Assembly (NCBI GenBank): GCA_945859605.1
Contig: OX243814.1
Location: 29,766,756 to 29,830,755 of the forward strand
DNA: 64,000 bases
DNA from: Lumbricus rubellus
Taxonomy: Eukaryota > Annelida > Clitellata > Crassiclitellata > Lumbricidae
Direction of reading: 5' to 3'
Part shown: one piece after another, positions 56,340-64,000 of the stretch
Numbering within the stretch: position 1 is the stretch's first letter
Layout of the letters: each line of letters opens with the position of its first letter
Position numbers and translations under genes: made by a program
Notes under the pieces: generated by a model
What the model was told of the DNA's origin: nothing
Database searches by the model: none
The model's input: the letters and a program-made list of their open reading frames with translations, nothing else

Positions 56340-57620
56340 TTACCATATACACTCTTTCAACTTTCCGTTGCTAATATTCAGCTGAGCGTCCAATAGCAGG
56401 TAAACGTAGCAATTAAGTGCACCAGCCGCCTGTGCAGTCTTTTCCGCCTGTATGGTTATACCCTCGGAAGCGTTCTCGATTCGTCTCCCAGATCCGTGGA
56501 CTGTCTGGTCGTCACTGGTACGGAAATCCAACCAAAGGCCGTATTGGTTCTGAAAGAATTTAGTCTGATCAATTGCCGGCAGTTCGGCGTCTTTGAGGAA
56601 TTCGCGTGTAAATCCCTTGAATATCTCATCCCAATGTTGGTATGGGAACATTCCTTGAGAGTATAACTGGTTGGGTACGCCCTCCACCGTCACCTGAACC
56701 TTGTTGATAAGCGGATTGAAGAAACTCTCGCTGTTGCGCCCGAAGGCTGGCCCCATTGCGCCGGCCGCGGGATCCTCAAAGAGGAGCAACACGCCCTTGA
56801 GAGATCTCGCTGGTGTATTAAGGTTGATGGGGGGCAACATAGTATCCGATTTGTTGAATATGATTTTACGATGGCGGAGGACTCGAGTGTAGAGAATTGC
56901 GATCGGCCCCGAATACTGCATACGAATCGATCGAGCGAGTTCGCTGTGCGTCACCTTGTCAAACTCCAGAGCTATGTTGCTGATCTGGTATGTCGCGGTA
57001 TTGTTAGCGCTGACGACGACCTGTCCATAATCGTTGAAGGTAAGTTCGAATGAGAGTCGATCAGTAAGACCGGATTGATAGAAAGGCATGTGGTCAGTCA
57101 GTAGTTCGAAATCCAAAGGCACGAAGAATCTATTTCCATACGCAGCCGCGATACTCGCATCGGGTTGGGCCGCTGCAACAGCGTTACCAGCGCCAATGCG
57201 TATTCGGCCAGTGTTTGTGTTCTGAATACCCTGGTAAGCCGAATTGGTGCGTTCCTTATCCGTTAGCCAGAGATCCCGGAAACACAGATACCGGTCGGCG
57301 TCGTCGAGACAGTAAACCTCATCACCTTCCAGTTTGATGCTTATTTTCTTTACGATTGCGCGTCCGAGATTGTTGACGATAGTACGGTTAGCGTCTGGGG
57401 TACCAGTACCGTTGGTTAGCCTAATGGTAAACGCAACTCGCGCACTTCCTGGCACAATCACATCGTTGGCTCCGAGGTTTGGAAAACGCACCGTCAACAT
57501 CTGATTTTGATCGATTGTCGAAGGATTGTTTGTCACCACGTCGGATGATCTGATACCCTTGGCGCCGAGCGCGCGGCGCATTGATCGGTACGGGTCGAGC
57601 TTATTTCCATATGCAGCCAT
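56340..57620 (-). CDS. PY: Double jelly-roll major capsid protein (Polinton PY/MCP)
   Basis: The start chosen at 57620 (MAAYGNKLDPYRSMRRALG) gives 426 residues. An ATG 51 bases upstream would run into the divergent gene. The motif VNNLGRAIVKKISIKLEG, followed by YLCFRDLWLT, is the hallmark of Polinton hexon-like capsid proteins. The two jelly-roll halves are suggested by residues of about 50-215 and 240-420. The chain ends LYxx-type strand residues and GKLKECIW. It would form the icosahedral shell. The gene is intact and adjacent to the packaging ATPase. Confidence 0.94.
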   Translation of the reverse strand: MAAYGNKLDPYRSMRRALGAKGIRSSDVVTNNPSTIDQNQMLTVRFPNLGANDVIVPGSARVAFTIRLTNGTGTPDANRTIVNNLGRAIVKKISIKLEGDEVYCLDDADRYLCFRDLWLTDKERTNSAYQGIQNTNTGRIRIGAGNAVAAAQPDASIAAAYGNRFFVPLDFELLTDHMPFYQSGLTDRLSFELTFNDYGQVVVSANNTATYQISNIALEFDKVTHSELARSIRMQYSGPIAILYTRVLRHRKIIFNKSDTMLPPINLNTPARSLKGVLLLFEDPAAGAMGPAFGRNSESFFNPLINKVQVTVEGVPNQLYSQGMFPYQHWDEIFKGFTREFLKDAELPAIDQTKFFQNQYGLWLDFRTSDDQTVHGSGRRIENASEGITIQAEKTAQAAGALNCYVYLLLDAQLNISNGKLKECIW

Positions 57621-57672
57621 GTTAAAGGTGATGTATGTATCACGTATATGCGCTCTGAAACATCCCTTCAAT
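57621..57672. promoter_or_regulatory. Divergent promoter gap between capsid and plus block
   Basis: 52 bases separate two divergent ATGs. This is the likely site of a bidirectional late-type promoter for the two structural blocks, inferred from layout only. Confidence 0.4.
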
Positions 57673-59031
57673 ATGGCCGAAGGTGGTGAGTTTGAGATGG
57701 GTGAGTTTGACCGTCCGGGTGATGACGACTATGGTACTGTTGATGAGGCCAATTTCGGGGGTGATGATGAGACTGAATTTCAGATCGAGGCTGGTACTGG
57801 AACGACAGAACTGCCCAGCGAAAAACCGGCGTGGGCTTCGGGAGATGAGTATCCGTTAGGCTGGAGAGAAGAAGAAGTTGCGTCGCGCACAGAAACTGAT
57901 AGACGTGTGGCCGAATTCGATGCCGAACGCCGTGGAAAGGGTTTCACCCATACTCGCGAAAAACTGGAATTTCAATCAAAAAAGAATGGAACGCTTTATG
58001 TCAAGTGGGGAAAGAACTGGGTTCGACTAACGGCGGATCGGAATCCACAAAAATTCTTGACACCAAACACTATCAAATCGTTCGAAGGTGCTGGGGGTGC
58101 ACTACTTGAAGCTCTTGGTTATAAACCCTCGGCAAAGCCTTCTGCAGAGCAAAGGCGCCTGCTAACTAGAGAAAAGGAACGCATTCCATTACTGCGCCCC
58201 GACAACCTTGAAGAAGCGGCCAGTGCCACAGGCACTGCGATTAAGGACTTTGTTCAGTCTGTAGGAACCAACACAGATGGATTGCCAATGCGTGAGCTTC
58301 TAGGTCTAGACAAATCTTTCCAACGTATTCGGGGTGCGCTTGCTGATGTAGAGGCAAAGATAGTGGAGTTGGAAAATCATGAATCTCTTGAAGAACGGAA
58401 ACTGCACGCTGAAGGTATTGATGAGCCAACTCAAGAAATCATCAAAAGGCGGCTGCAGGATATTCGAGATCAGCTTGCAGGTCAGCGTGAGATTAGGTCA
58501 ACCCTCCGTGGGCAACAACGGAATCAAATAACCAACATACGCGAGACGATTGACTACGTTCTCAACTCTGATACAACTCTCGCTGAACGGATCAAGACTT
58601 TATTTCGAGAGCAGGGTGTCACGATCGCGAGTCTCCTAACTGCGCTAGGTTTTATTATTTCGACGATAGTCCTTTCCATCACTAATCTGTTTGGGGGTAC
58701 TCCTAAGCCTATACCTAAACCTACGCCGAAACCTGACCCGAAGCCTGCGCCGAAACCAGAACCGAAACCTGAACCTGAACCTAAACCTACGCCGGGTGGT
58801 GTGAAAGAGTGGATTAAAAATCAACTCCAGAAGCTGGGTGAATGGTTGAAGGCTCTTGCCGGAAAAGCCGCTGCAGCTTTACCCGGTATTATTGGTGCAG
58901 CCGTATCTTGGCTCCTAAAAACTGTTGGTGGCGTCGCTTCATGGCTTGCGGAACATCTGTGGGCCCTCGTTGTAGCGCTTGTCGTTGCTGTGGGTGTGTG
59001 GGTAAAGGAACGCCACTTTAAGCGGAACTAA
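57673..59031 (+). CDS. Conserved Polinton coiled-coil and membrane protein
   Basis: The start at 57673 (MAEGGEFEMGEFDRPGDDD) gives 452 residues. Parts: acidic N-terminus; WGKNWVRLT domain; long coiled coil (about 200-310); hydrophobic helix (VTIASLLTALGFIISTIVLSI). Then comes a KPxPKP repeat linker of about 35 residues, and a C-terminal membrane-active region (WLKALAGKAAAALPGIIGAA, VSWLLK and ALVVALVVAVGVWV). The LTALGFIISTIVL and AALPGIIGAAVSWLLK motifs recur in Polintons. Function is unknown; the amphipathic C-terminus suggests membrane insertion, perhaps for entry or exit. Confidence 0.88.
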   Translation: MAEGGEFEMGEFDRPGDDDYGTVDEANFGGDDETEFQIEAGTGTTELPSEKPAWASGDEYPLGWREEEVASRTETDRRVAEFDAERRGKGFTHTREKLEFQSKKNGTLYVKWGKNWVRLTADRNPQKFLTPNTIKSFEGAGGALLEALGYKPSAKPSAEQRRLLTREKERIPLLRPDNLEEAASATGTAIKDFVQSVGTNTDGLPMRELLGLDKSFQRIRGALADVEAKIVELENHESLEERKLHAEGIDEPTQEIIKRRLQDIRDQLAGQREIRSTLRGQQRNQITNIRETIDYVLNSDTTLAERIKTLFREQGVTIASLLTALGFIISTIVLSITNLFGGTPKPIPKPTPKPDPKPAPKPEPKPEPEPKPTPGGVKEWIKNQLQKLGEWLKALAGKAAAALPGIIGAAVSWLLKTVGGVASWLAEHLWALVVALVVAVGVWVKERHFKRN

Positions 59032-59071
59032 GTTCTTAAATTGGAGCTTGGATATGATCTACGTTATAATA

Positions 59072-59800
59072 ATGTCGCAATTTCATGTGTTGACCGGTTT
59101 GAATGGCAGTGCGGTGGCGCTACAGAACTGCATCGTCAATGCATGCGACCAGATGCGAGTCGGTCTTTGCGAGATCACATATGTCACAGGGTGGTTCAAT
59201 GTCTCGGCTGCGTTCGGCAATAATGTCTTTTCCATTCGCCCCACAAGCGCTGCCATGCCGATAAACGTTATAGTGCCAGACGGATACTATAAGGTCGGCG
59301 ATCTCGAGGCCGTTGTCTCGACGTCAGTGCCTGGCTTCAGTGCGAAAGTAAATGACGCGACGGGGAGAGTTACTCTAGCTCTAACGGACACCAACTATCA
59401 GCTGAACCTAGCATCAACTGCGGCTATATGGGGCTTCCATGAGGAATTTGGATACGGTGATCCTATTAATCAGTGGAAAGGAGCCGGTGAGTATATTAGT
59501 TCCACCAAGCCGGGCTTCTTCAACCACCGTAACATTTTCGTCCATCTCGACCAGATCAACACGACTGGTAGTGTTCTGAATGGTCGCCAGAGTACGCTTC
59601 TGCGTGTTATTCCTACCTCGGGTGAATTGTATGGTGCGTCGCGTACGATTATTTTCGAGAAGCCACACTTCCATCGGCTTCGTGGTGGAAGTATTCAAGA
59701 ATTAACAGTTCGCATATTAGACGCTAACAACTCTGACATATCTGCATCCACACAGCCGTTCTCTGTCACACTGGAAGTTGCCCGTAATAAGCATCAATGA
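59072..59800 (+). CDS. PX: Minor capsid (penton) protein (Polinton PX)
   Basis: The start at 59072 (MSQFHVLTGLNGSAVALQNC) gives 242 residues. An in-frame ATG at 59054 is possible. The segment RVGLCEITYVTGWFNVS matches the conserved opening strands of Polinton penton proteins, and the end (IQELTVRILDANNSDIS, VTLEVARN) the last strands of a single jelly roll. It would form the fivefold vertex. It overlaps the next gene by four bases (ATGA). Confidence 0.9.
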   Translation: MSQFHVLTGLNGSAVALQNCIVNACDQMRVGLCEITYVTGWFNVSAAFGNNVFSIRPTSAAMPINVIVPDGYYKVGDLEAVVSTSVPGFSAKVNDATGRVTLALTDTNYQLNLASTAAIWGFHEEFGYGDPINQWKGAGEYISSTKPGFFNHRNIFVHLDQINTTGSVLNGRQSTLLRVIPTSGELYGASRTIIFEKPHFHRLRGGSIQELTVRILDANNSDISASTQPFSVTLEVARNKHQ

Positions 59801-60207
59801 GTCTTTGGGGTCCGGGTTACTTCAGCAACCACACAACCAGCGTGCCCACGTACGACATATATAATGGTTCTGCAACAGTTCCATCGAATGACCCTACAAT
59901 GCTAATACTTAGACCTGAACGTGCTCCGTACATTACAAGAAGCAGCGACGATGGAACTGTTTTGTTGCAACCTGGAACATATAAGACCCTCGTTGTTGGA
60001 AAGCGTTATGGTGGTGCAGCATTCACAGTCACCATCGCCCCAGCTGTCCGGCAACACGCGGTCAAAATATTTGACCAGGAATTCGACTTTACAGCTGTGA
60101 GTGTGTTTACAAGTGAGACTAAACTACATGCTAACATTATGTCGACGGCGACGGGTTCAACTTCTAATTTGAGCTTAGAGCTTACGCTTGTTATAGAAAA
60201 GCTATAA
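59797..60207 (+). CDS. Small beta-rich Polinton protein
   Basis: 136 residues, predicted mostly beta strands by eye (DGTVLLQPGTYKTLVVG, AAFTVTIAP, SLELTLVIEKL). It is preceded and followed by genes that overlap its ends (ATGA and TAATG). Its position beside the penton gene suggests a second capsid-associated or spike protein. I recognise no family with confidence. Confidence 0.78.
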   Translation: MSLWGPGYFSNHTTSVPTYDIYNGSATVPSNDPTMLILRPERAPYITRSSDDGTVLLQPGTYKTLVVGKRYGGAAFTVTIAPAVRQHAVKIFDQEFDFTAVSVFTSETKLHANIMSTATGSTSNLSLELTLVIEKL

Positions 60208-60890
60208 TGTCACTTTACCCAGGGTTGGAAGCCGCTACAAGAAACGGGCAACCGCCACTGGAAACAGCTTTCGCGGCCAGGGAGCTTTATCACGCACTCG
60301 AAACGGCTTTTAAAGCAAAGGACCCGAAAGAACTTTTTAAACTACATAAAATCAGTGAACTACAGACCTTTCTTCGCTCTGAAATTGAGAGTCGTAGTCG
60401 CATTCTCAAAAAGATTCGCAGGGCGGTCAACGCCGTTGATGGCTCGTGTATGAGTTTTGCCGTCGCTATGTACACTAGCGGGGGTGCACTCGCAGGCACT
60501 GGCTTTGGGATCTTCCTCGGCCTCGGTCTCGGGGGGCTTGGTTTAGTGAGCACCTTTCTCGAAGTAATTATTCGCCGCCGCTTAGTAAAAAAAGCCACAA
60601 AACATGATGAGATTCGTGTGCTCGCCGAATCGAAGCTTAACACGGTCAACTCGCACATTTTGAAGGCCCTCGAAGATTGTGCGATTAGCGATGAAGAGTA
60701 CAATCTAATCCATGATGAAGTTGAAAAATATCGTACCATGAAGGATGAGATTCGACGCAAGTATGTAAAACCTCCTGGTACAGCAATAATCACTGAAGAG
60801 GAAAAAAACGAGCTGGTCAAGCGCGGCCGAGAGCAGGAGCGCGCTTCGACAATCAAAAAGCTCACAGCCTCCGACTCTCCATCGCCATAA
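60207..60890 (+). CDS. Conserved Polinton membrane protein, 227 aa
   Basis: Helical N-terminal half (ELYHALETAFKAKDPKELF ... RSEIESRSRILKKIRRAVN). A glycine-rich membrane hairpin (SGGALAGTGFGIFLGLGLGG ... LVSTFLEVIIRRRLV) comes next. The conserved tail KHDEIRVLAESKLNTVNSHI ... ISDEEYNLIHDEVEKYRTMK ends in a basic region. I associate this KH..I..LA..KLN motif with Polintons and related elements. Its role is unknown. It is the last gene of the plus block. Confidence 0.87.
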   Translation: MSLYPGLEAATRNGQPPLETAFAARELYHALETAFKAKDPKELFKLHKISELQTFLRSEIESRSRILKKIRRAVNAVDGSCMSFAVAMYTSGGALAGTGFGIFLGLGLGGLGLVSTFLEVIIRRRLVKKATKHDEIRVLAESKLNTVNSHILKALEDCAISDEEYNLIHDEVEKYRTMKDEIRRKYVKPPGTAIITEEEKNELVKRGREQERASTIKKLTASDSPSP

Positions 60891-61007
60891 AGTGCATCTG
60901 GAGCAGTGGTGACGAGCCTATTCCTATAATACCGTCTGCTCCTCCTTCCTACATCTGAGCCTTTTAGAGAACGAAAAAAGTTTTTTTAAACATCTCAGTA
61001 GAGGTAT

Positions 61008-61385
61008 TTACTTTTTACACCGCCAGACATACATAATGCAGTCACGTATGTCTGGAGTAAGTTCGACCGCTGTACCTCGGCATATACAACCATATTGCAC
61101 ATTTTGGTACGTTTCTGGACTATCTTGAATGTAGGCAGTTAATCCTTGCAAGGTCGAACATGAGACACCCATGATGGCATAAGTATTCCATAGGATAGTT
61201 TTATTTGCATCATCAGGATACAGTGGAGTCATAGTAATGGAATCTTCAATGCTTGAATATCTCATCAGTTTGATATGGTCGCACCCGTTAAAGGGTGAGG
61301 GGTTGACAGTAATTACATTCGAAAGCCTTCTACCTTCTGCGGTCAGTACGGCCAGTAGTATTAACGCAAAGTGAAAGCCAGCCAT
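61008..61385 (-). CDS. Secreted six-cysteine protein, possible cargo
   Basis: 125 residues with a clear signal peptide (MAGFHFALILLAVLTAEGRR). A mature chain of about 105 residues with six cysteines follows: C34, C76, then C99-x-C101 (YGCICRG), C115 and C122. One N-glycosylation site (NKT) is visible. The GCxC pair near the end recalls small cytokine or cystine-knot folds such as IL-17 and spaetzle-type proteins, but no family match is certain. It is not a known Polinton core gene, lies alone between the plus block and the right repeat, and has no introns. Confidence 0.75.
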   Translation of the reverse strand: MAGFHFALILLAVLTAEGRRLSNVITVNPSPFNGCDHIKLMRYSSIEDSITMTPLYPDDANKTILWNTYAIMGVSCSTLQGLTAYIQDSPETYQNVQYGCICRGTAVELTPDIRDCIMYVWRCKK

Positions 61386-61767
61386 TGTATTTATTTGGAG
61401 TCTGTCTCTGTTTAACTGTGAATTCTGAAATCAAGAACCAACGGGTTGCGCCACTATGATTCGCGTTTCGTGTTTGTTACTTTCGTGTGCCTGCTAGCTC
61501 TCTGGCCACCGACGCGGTAGGCTTAATAGCTGCTTAGCCTAGCCTGTTGATCCGGCTCCTGTTTGGTACTGTATAAAAATAATGCACGGCTTCTGATACG
61601 TTCTCCTACTAGTGTGACAGTTTTTTAAAACGTGACAACTTTTCTGAAAATCTGTCACACTTGTCACACTTGTCACACCCGGACCTGTAGGTAGGCCTAC
61701 GCCCAGCCGCATACAGCGGTTGCATTTATATCCTTACTATTGAGTCAGTTTTAAAACGTGAATTACT
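61386..61767. other. Non-coding Polinton right sub-terminal region
   Basis: 382 bases without a gene. A short tandem repeat (tgtcacact repeated near 61651-61677) is the only structure seen. It may carry the promoter of the secreted protein gene. Confidence 0.5.
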
Positions 61768-61865
61768 GGCCCTCTGGTATATCCAATATATCTAATATGT
61801 CTATTAAGAAAGCCCTGGGCCGGCGAGGGTGTGGGCGTCCTTCGGGGTCTGGTGGATGGCTACTA
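61768..61865 (-). repeat. Polinton right terminal inverted repeat
   Basis: The reverse complement of the left end: core cctgggccggcgagggtgtg, with 70-80% identity in flanking bases. The outer part ends near ggatggctact. Confidence 0.85.
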
Positions 61866-61917
61866 GGGTGCTTTTCAGTGGCGGGCGGTGGAAATATTAG
61901 AGCGCAGGCGCGCTGCT

Positions 61918-62652
61918 TTAAGATAAATATTGGCCAGACACAAAAATCTCTTCGGGGTGCTTTGTGAACTCATCGAATTCCTTACTCTCTTCGAGGTGCT
62001 TTGTGGACTCAGCAATAGCCTCATCGAATTTATCCGCGTTCCATTTTTTCAAGAGCTTAATTACATCAACATTTGTTATGCCATGCTGCAGAGCATATTC
62101 ACAGTCGACCTCGCCGCCACAGTCTTTAAAGAGCTTCATTAAACCAATATTGCACGCTTTTGTGGCCACACTCAGAGCGGAATTGAACTCGATCAAATTC
62201 CATTCTTTGAGAAGCTTCAGCGTCTGAAGAATATGAGGCTCACAAGATCCCACCGTGGGGGTTTCATTTACAGAGTCAGTCATATTACTACAAGGATGCT
62301 GATGGCGTATAAGCGCCTTATCGAACTTATCCTCGCTCCATTTTTTCAGGAGCCTAATTACATCAACATTTGTTATACCATACCGCAGAGCACATTCACA
62401 GTCGAGCTCGCCCCCACAAGCTTTAAAGAAGTTCATTAAATCAATATTACAGGTGCGTGTGGCCTTCGACAGAGCGGAACTGAAGCTGAAGTAGACTCGT
62501 TCATTGAGAAACTTCAGCACCTGGAGAAGATTAAGCGCATTTGCAGAGTCGACCATATTAGCACAAGGAGTCAGTCGAGTCTGATGACGTCTAAGCGTGA
62601 AAGGATCTCGAAATGTATGATGACACTTGGCACACGTGCGATCACCGTCCAT
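61918..62652 (-). CDS. CCHC finger plus ankyrin-like repeat protein
   Basis: The 244-residue protein begins with a finger C7-x2-C10 ... H23 ... C30 (CAKCHHTFRDPFTLRRHQTR, then LTPC). This form is common in iridovirus-like, mimivirus-like and mobile-element proteins. Two copies of a block of about 77 residues follow (about 43-118 and 144-220), each with KACNIxLMKLF.DCGGE.DC and YGITNVDVIKLLKKW, ankyrin-like helices. It is intron-free, intact and starts 53 bases outside the right inverted repeat. It may be a passenger of the Polinton, of a neighbouring element, or a viral gene captured by the host. Confidence 0.8.
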   Translation of the reverse strand: MDGDRTCAKCHHTFRDPFTLRRHQTRLTPCANMVDSANALNLLQVLKFLNERVYFSFSSALSKATRTCNIDLMNFFKACGGELDCECALRYGITNVDVIRLLKKWSEDKFDKALIRHQHPCSNMTDSVNETPTVGSCEPHILQTLKLLKEWNLIEFNSALSVATKACNIGLMKLFKDCGGEVDCEYALQHGITNVDVIKLLKKWNADKFDEAIAESTKHLEESKEFDEFTKHPEEIFVSGQYLS

Positions 62653-62728
62653 TGATATACAGATGTATCCTAATGTCTAATTGGATTGTGGTGGTGGTGG
62701 TGTTGTTTGCGCCGCTCTTGTTTCCGTG

Positions 62729-62958
62729 TTATTTAAGCCATTTATTCTGATGTGCGGATATTTCCCATAAGTCAAAAGGTCTCCCTCCAATATAAAGGCC
62801 GCCATGATGTCCAATGTTAAAGCTAGGGCGGCCTGCTGCTAGCCATTTCAAAAATAGTATATGATGACAGTTGTCCGCTTCCCCACTCCATCTATGGCAC
62901 CACATTCCAATTTCGATATAATCACAACCATCCTTGATTAGTATTATATCGACTACAT
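62729..62958 (-). CDS. 3' part of an ORF truncated by a hAT terminus
   Basis: 76 codons reading DVVDIILIKDGCDYIEIGMW ... GGRPFDLWEISAHQNKWLK and stop, rich in W, H and C with well-balanced composition. Upstream the frame runs straight into the hAT end CAGCGGTTCTC at 62959, so the start is lost or displaced. I recognise no family. It may belong with the finger-ankyrin gene upstream. Confidence 0.5.
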
Positions 62959-64000
62959 CAGCGGTTCTCAACCTTTTTAGTCCGGCGACCCCTTTTTAAC
63001 AGTTCAAAAATTGTGACGACCCCCAATGACAAAATTGATATGTTTCACTGCATTTTTGTTACTATTGTCCATTGTTATGCATTTTCACCCTCATACAATA
63101 ATACGAAAACTGTTTTTAAAAGTTGTATGAGGTTCCCTTTAATTTGAAGTAGTCGAATTCCGCCTCATGGTGTCTTAGGATATCCTGAGCCTGTCCCAAG
63201 CCAGGATAAAGGAGGAGGGTTCCGCGGTGGGCTTGCAACCCCCCCCCCCCGGGTAAAAAACACGTGCAACAGAAACAACGCAACAAATAACTGGCGATGG
63301 ACAGGGACGAGTGGAGGAGATGCGTTGCCGGATGTGCAGATCTGCACGGGAAGGACTAAGTAGGCTACTAAGTAGTAAGTATAGGCCTACCTAAGTCGAA
63401 ATTATATAAGCCTATTCGGCTTGTGATGCAGCTTCAACAGCTGCCGCGTCTTGCTCAGAACTGGAATTCTTCAAACCCGCTGTCTCAAGTCAAGTGTGCC
63501 TTCTTGGAGCAAAAAATTATAAGCTTTGTTCTGTAAAATACTGGTCATGCTTTCCTACACGGCTAGGATGGTTGGTAGCCTGTCTGAATAGTGCGCTGCG
63601 ATTTATTTGTTGGGTTTAATTGAATCTACCGATAAAATGTCATGATAAAGACCTTTAGAATTCTAATTTCTCTATTCATGCTGCAACTATTAAGCAATAG
63701 GCTACTCTGAGAATTGCTCCATAGTTATTTTCTTAACACTCATTTCACCTTACTGATTCGTTTTACGATGCTAGCAATTTCAAAAACTTATTTTGTGTTC
63801 TTATAAATGCACCAAGCAGGGAAGGAGTTTGGGGAACGGACGTACTTACCATTCCCCATTGTCGACAATTTTCCACCCAGCAATGGTAGCATTTTAGGCC
63901 ATCGTTTTAACGAAGCTCTTCATCATTTCGGTGCTGATTGTCATGGCTTACGACTTCAAAGTGTCTCTTCCCATTGTTTATAACTTTTCATCTCAAAAAA
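62959..64000. mobile_element. hAT-type element, left end only
   Basis: CAGCGGTTCTCAACC followed by gcgaccccttttt and gacgacccccaatgac resembles the end of the element at 14415. The matching right end is not found before 64000, so the element continues or is broken. No transposase was recognised. The rest (63400-64000) shows no gene. Confidence 0.6.

Larger units (their letters stand above)
46590..61865. mobile_element. Polinton (Maverick) virus-like DNA transposon, about 15.3 kb
   Basis: Diverged inverted ends bracket a full Polinton gene set: protein-primed polymerase, integrase, packaging ATPase, double jelly-roll major capsid and jelly-roll minor capsid, plus several conserved small proteins. 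All are intact frames without introns. Base composition is richer in G+C than the flanks. Size fits the family (15-20 kb). Exact ends and the usual 6-bp target duplication could not be fixed, as homology of the ends fades gradually outward. CNNM exons to the left and missing CNNM 5' exons imply an intronic insertion. Confidence 0.93.

Noticed and set aside
60290..60865. 191-codon minus-strand frame
   Set aside because: It is antisense to the conserved 227-residue Polinton protein.

Overview
This is nuclear DNA of an invertebrate animal. The evidence is an intron-rich filamin-type gene, a CNNM metal-transporter gene, tRNA-derived SINEs, fragments that look L2/CR1-like, hAT, piggyBac-like and Tc1/mariner-type elements, and a complete Polinton (Maverick). 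The many TAGGCCTA-like words and the repeat spectrum suggest a marine deuterostome, but the species and phylum are not determined.

Region 1 (1-6.7 kb) is repeat-rich and holds one doubtful first exon on the minus strand (780-1052). Region 2 (6.7-35.9 kb, plus strand) is the 3' part of a filamin-type gene. I resolve 25 exons coding about 1276 residues: roughly 13 filamin Ig repeats and one disordered hinge, ending in a stop at 35933. Every intron is phase 1. The actin-binding CH domains are not in the window. Introns carry SINEs, LINE ends, hAT elements with 8-bp target duplications, a Tc1/mariner element with a transposase relic, tiny TTAA-flanked hairpins and a perfect 82-bp palindrome. Region 3 (36-43 kb) has no recognisable gene and includes an 1145-bp hAT element. 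Region 4 (43.2-45.7 kb, minus strand) holds the last three exons of a CNNM gene, covering the cyclic-nucleotide-binding-homology domain and C-terminal tail.

Region 5 (about 46.6-61.9 kb) is a Polinton of about 15.3 kb with intact reading frames and diverged terminal inverted repeats. On the plus strand it encodes a Cys-rich small protein and a protein-primed family B DNA polymerase. On the minus strand lie a retroviral-type integrase and a small upstream ORF. Next come a plus-strand protein with a C-terminal membrane anchor, then a minus-strand block (major capsid, packaging ATPase, four small conserved proteins). A plus-strand block follows (membrane/coiled-coil protein, minor capsid, two small proteins). 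Last is a minus-strand signal-peptide protein with six cysteines. Together these could replicate, package and integrate the element as a virus-like particle. No adenovirus-type cysteine protease is seen. Since CNNM 5' exons must lie further right, the Polinton probably sits in a CNNM intron.

Region 6 (61.9-64 kb) starts just outside the right inverted repeat with an intact gene for a CCHC finger plus two ankyrin-like repeat blocks. This architecture is typical of large DNA viruses and mobile elements. A small ORF cut off by a hAT-type terminus at 62959 follows. Whether these belong to the Polinton or to a second element is the main open question.
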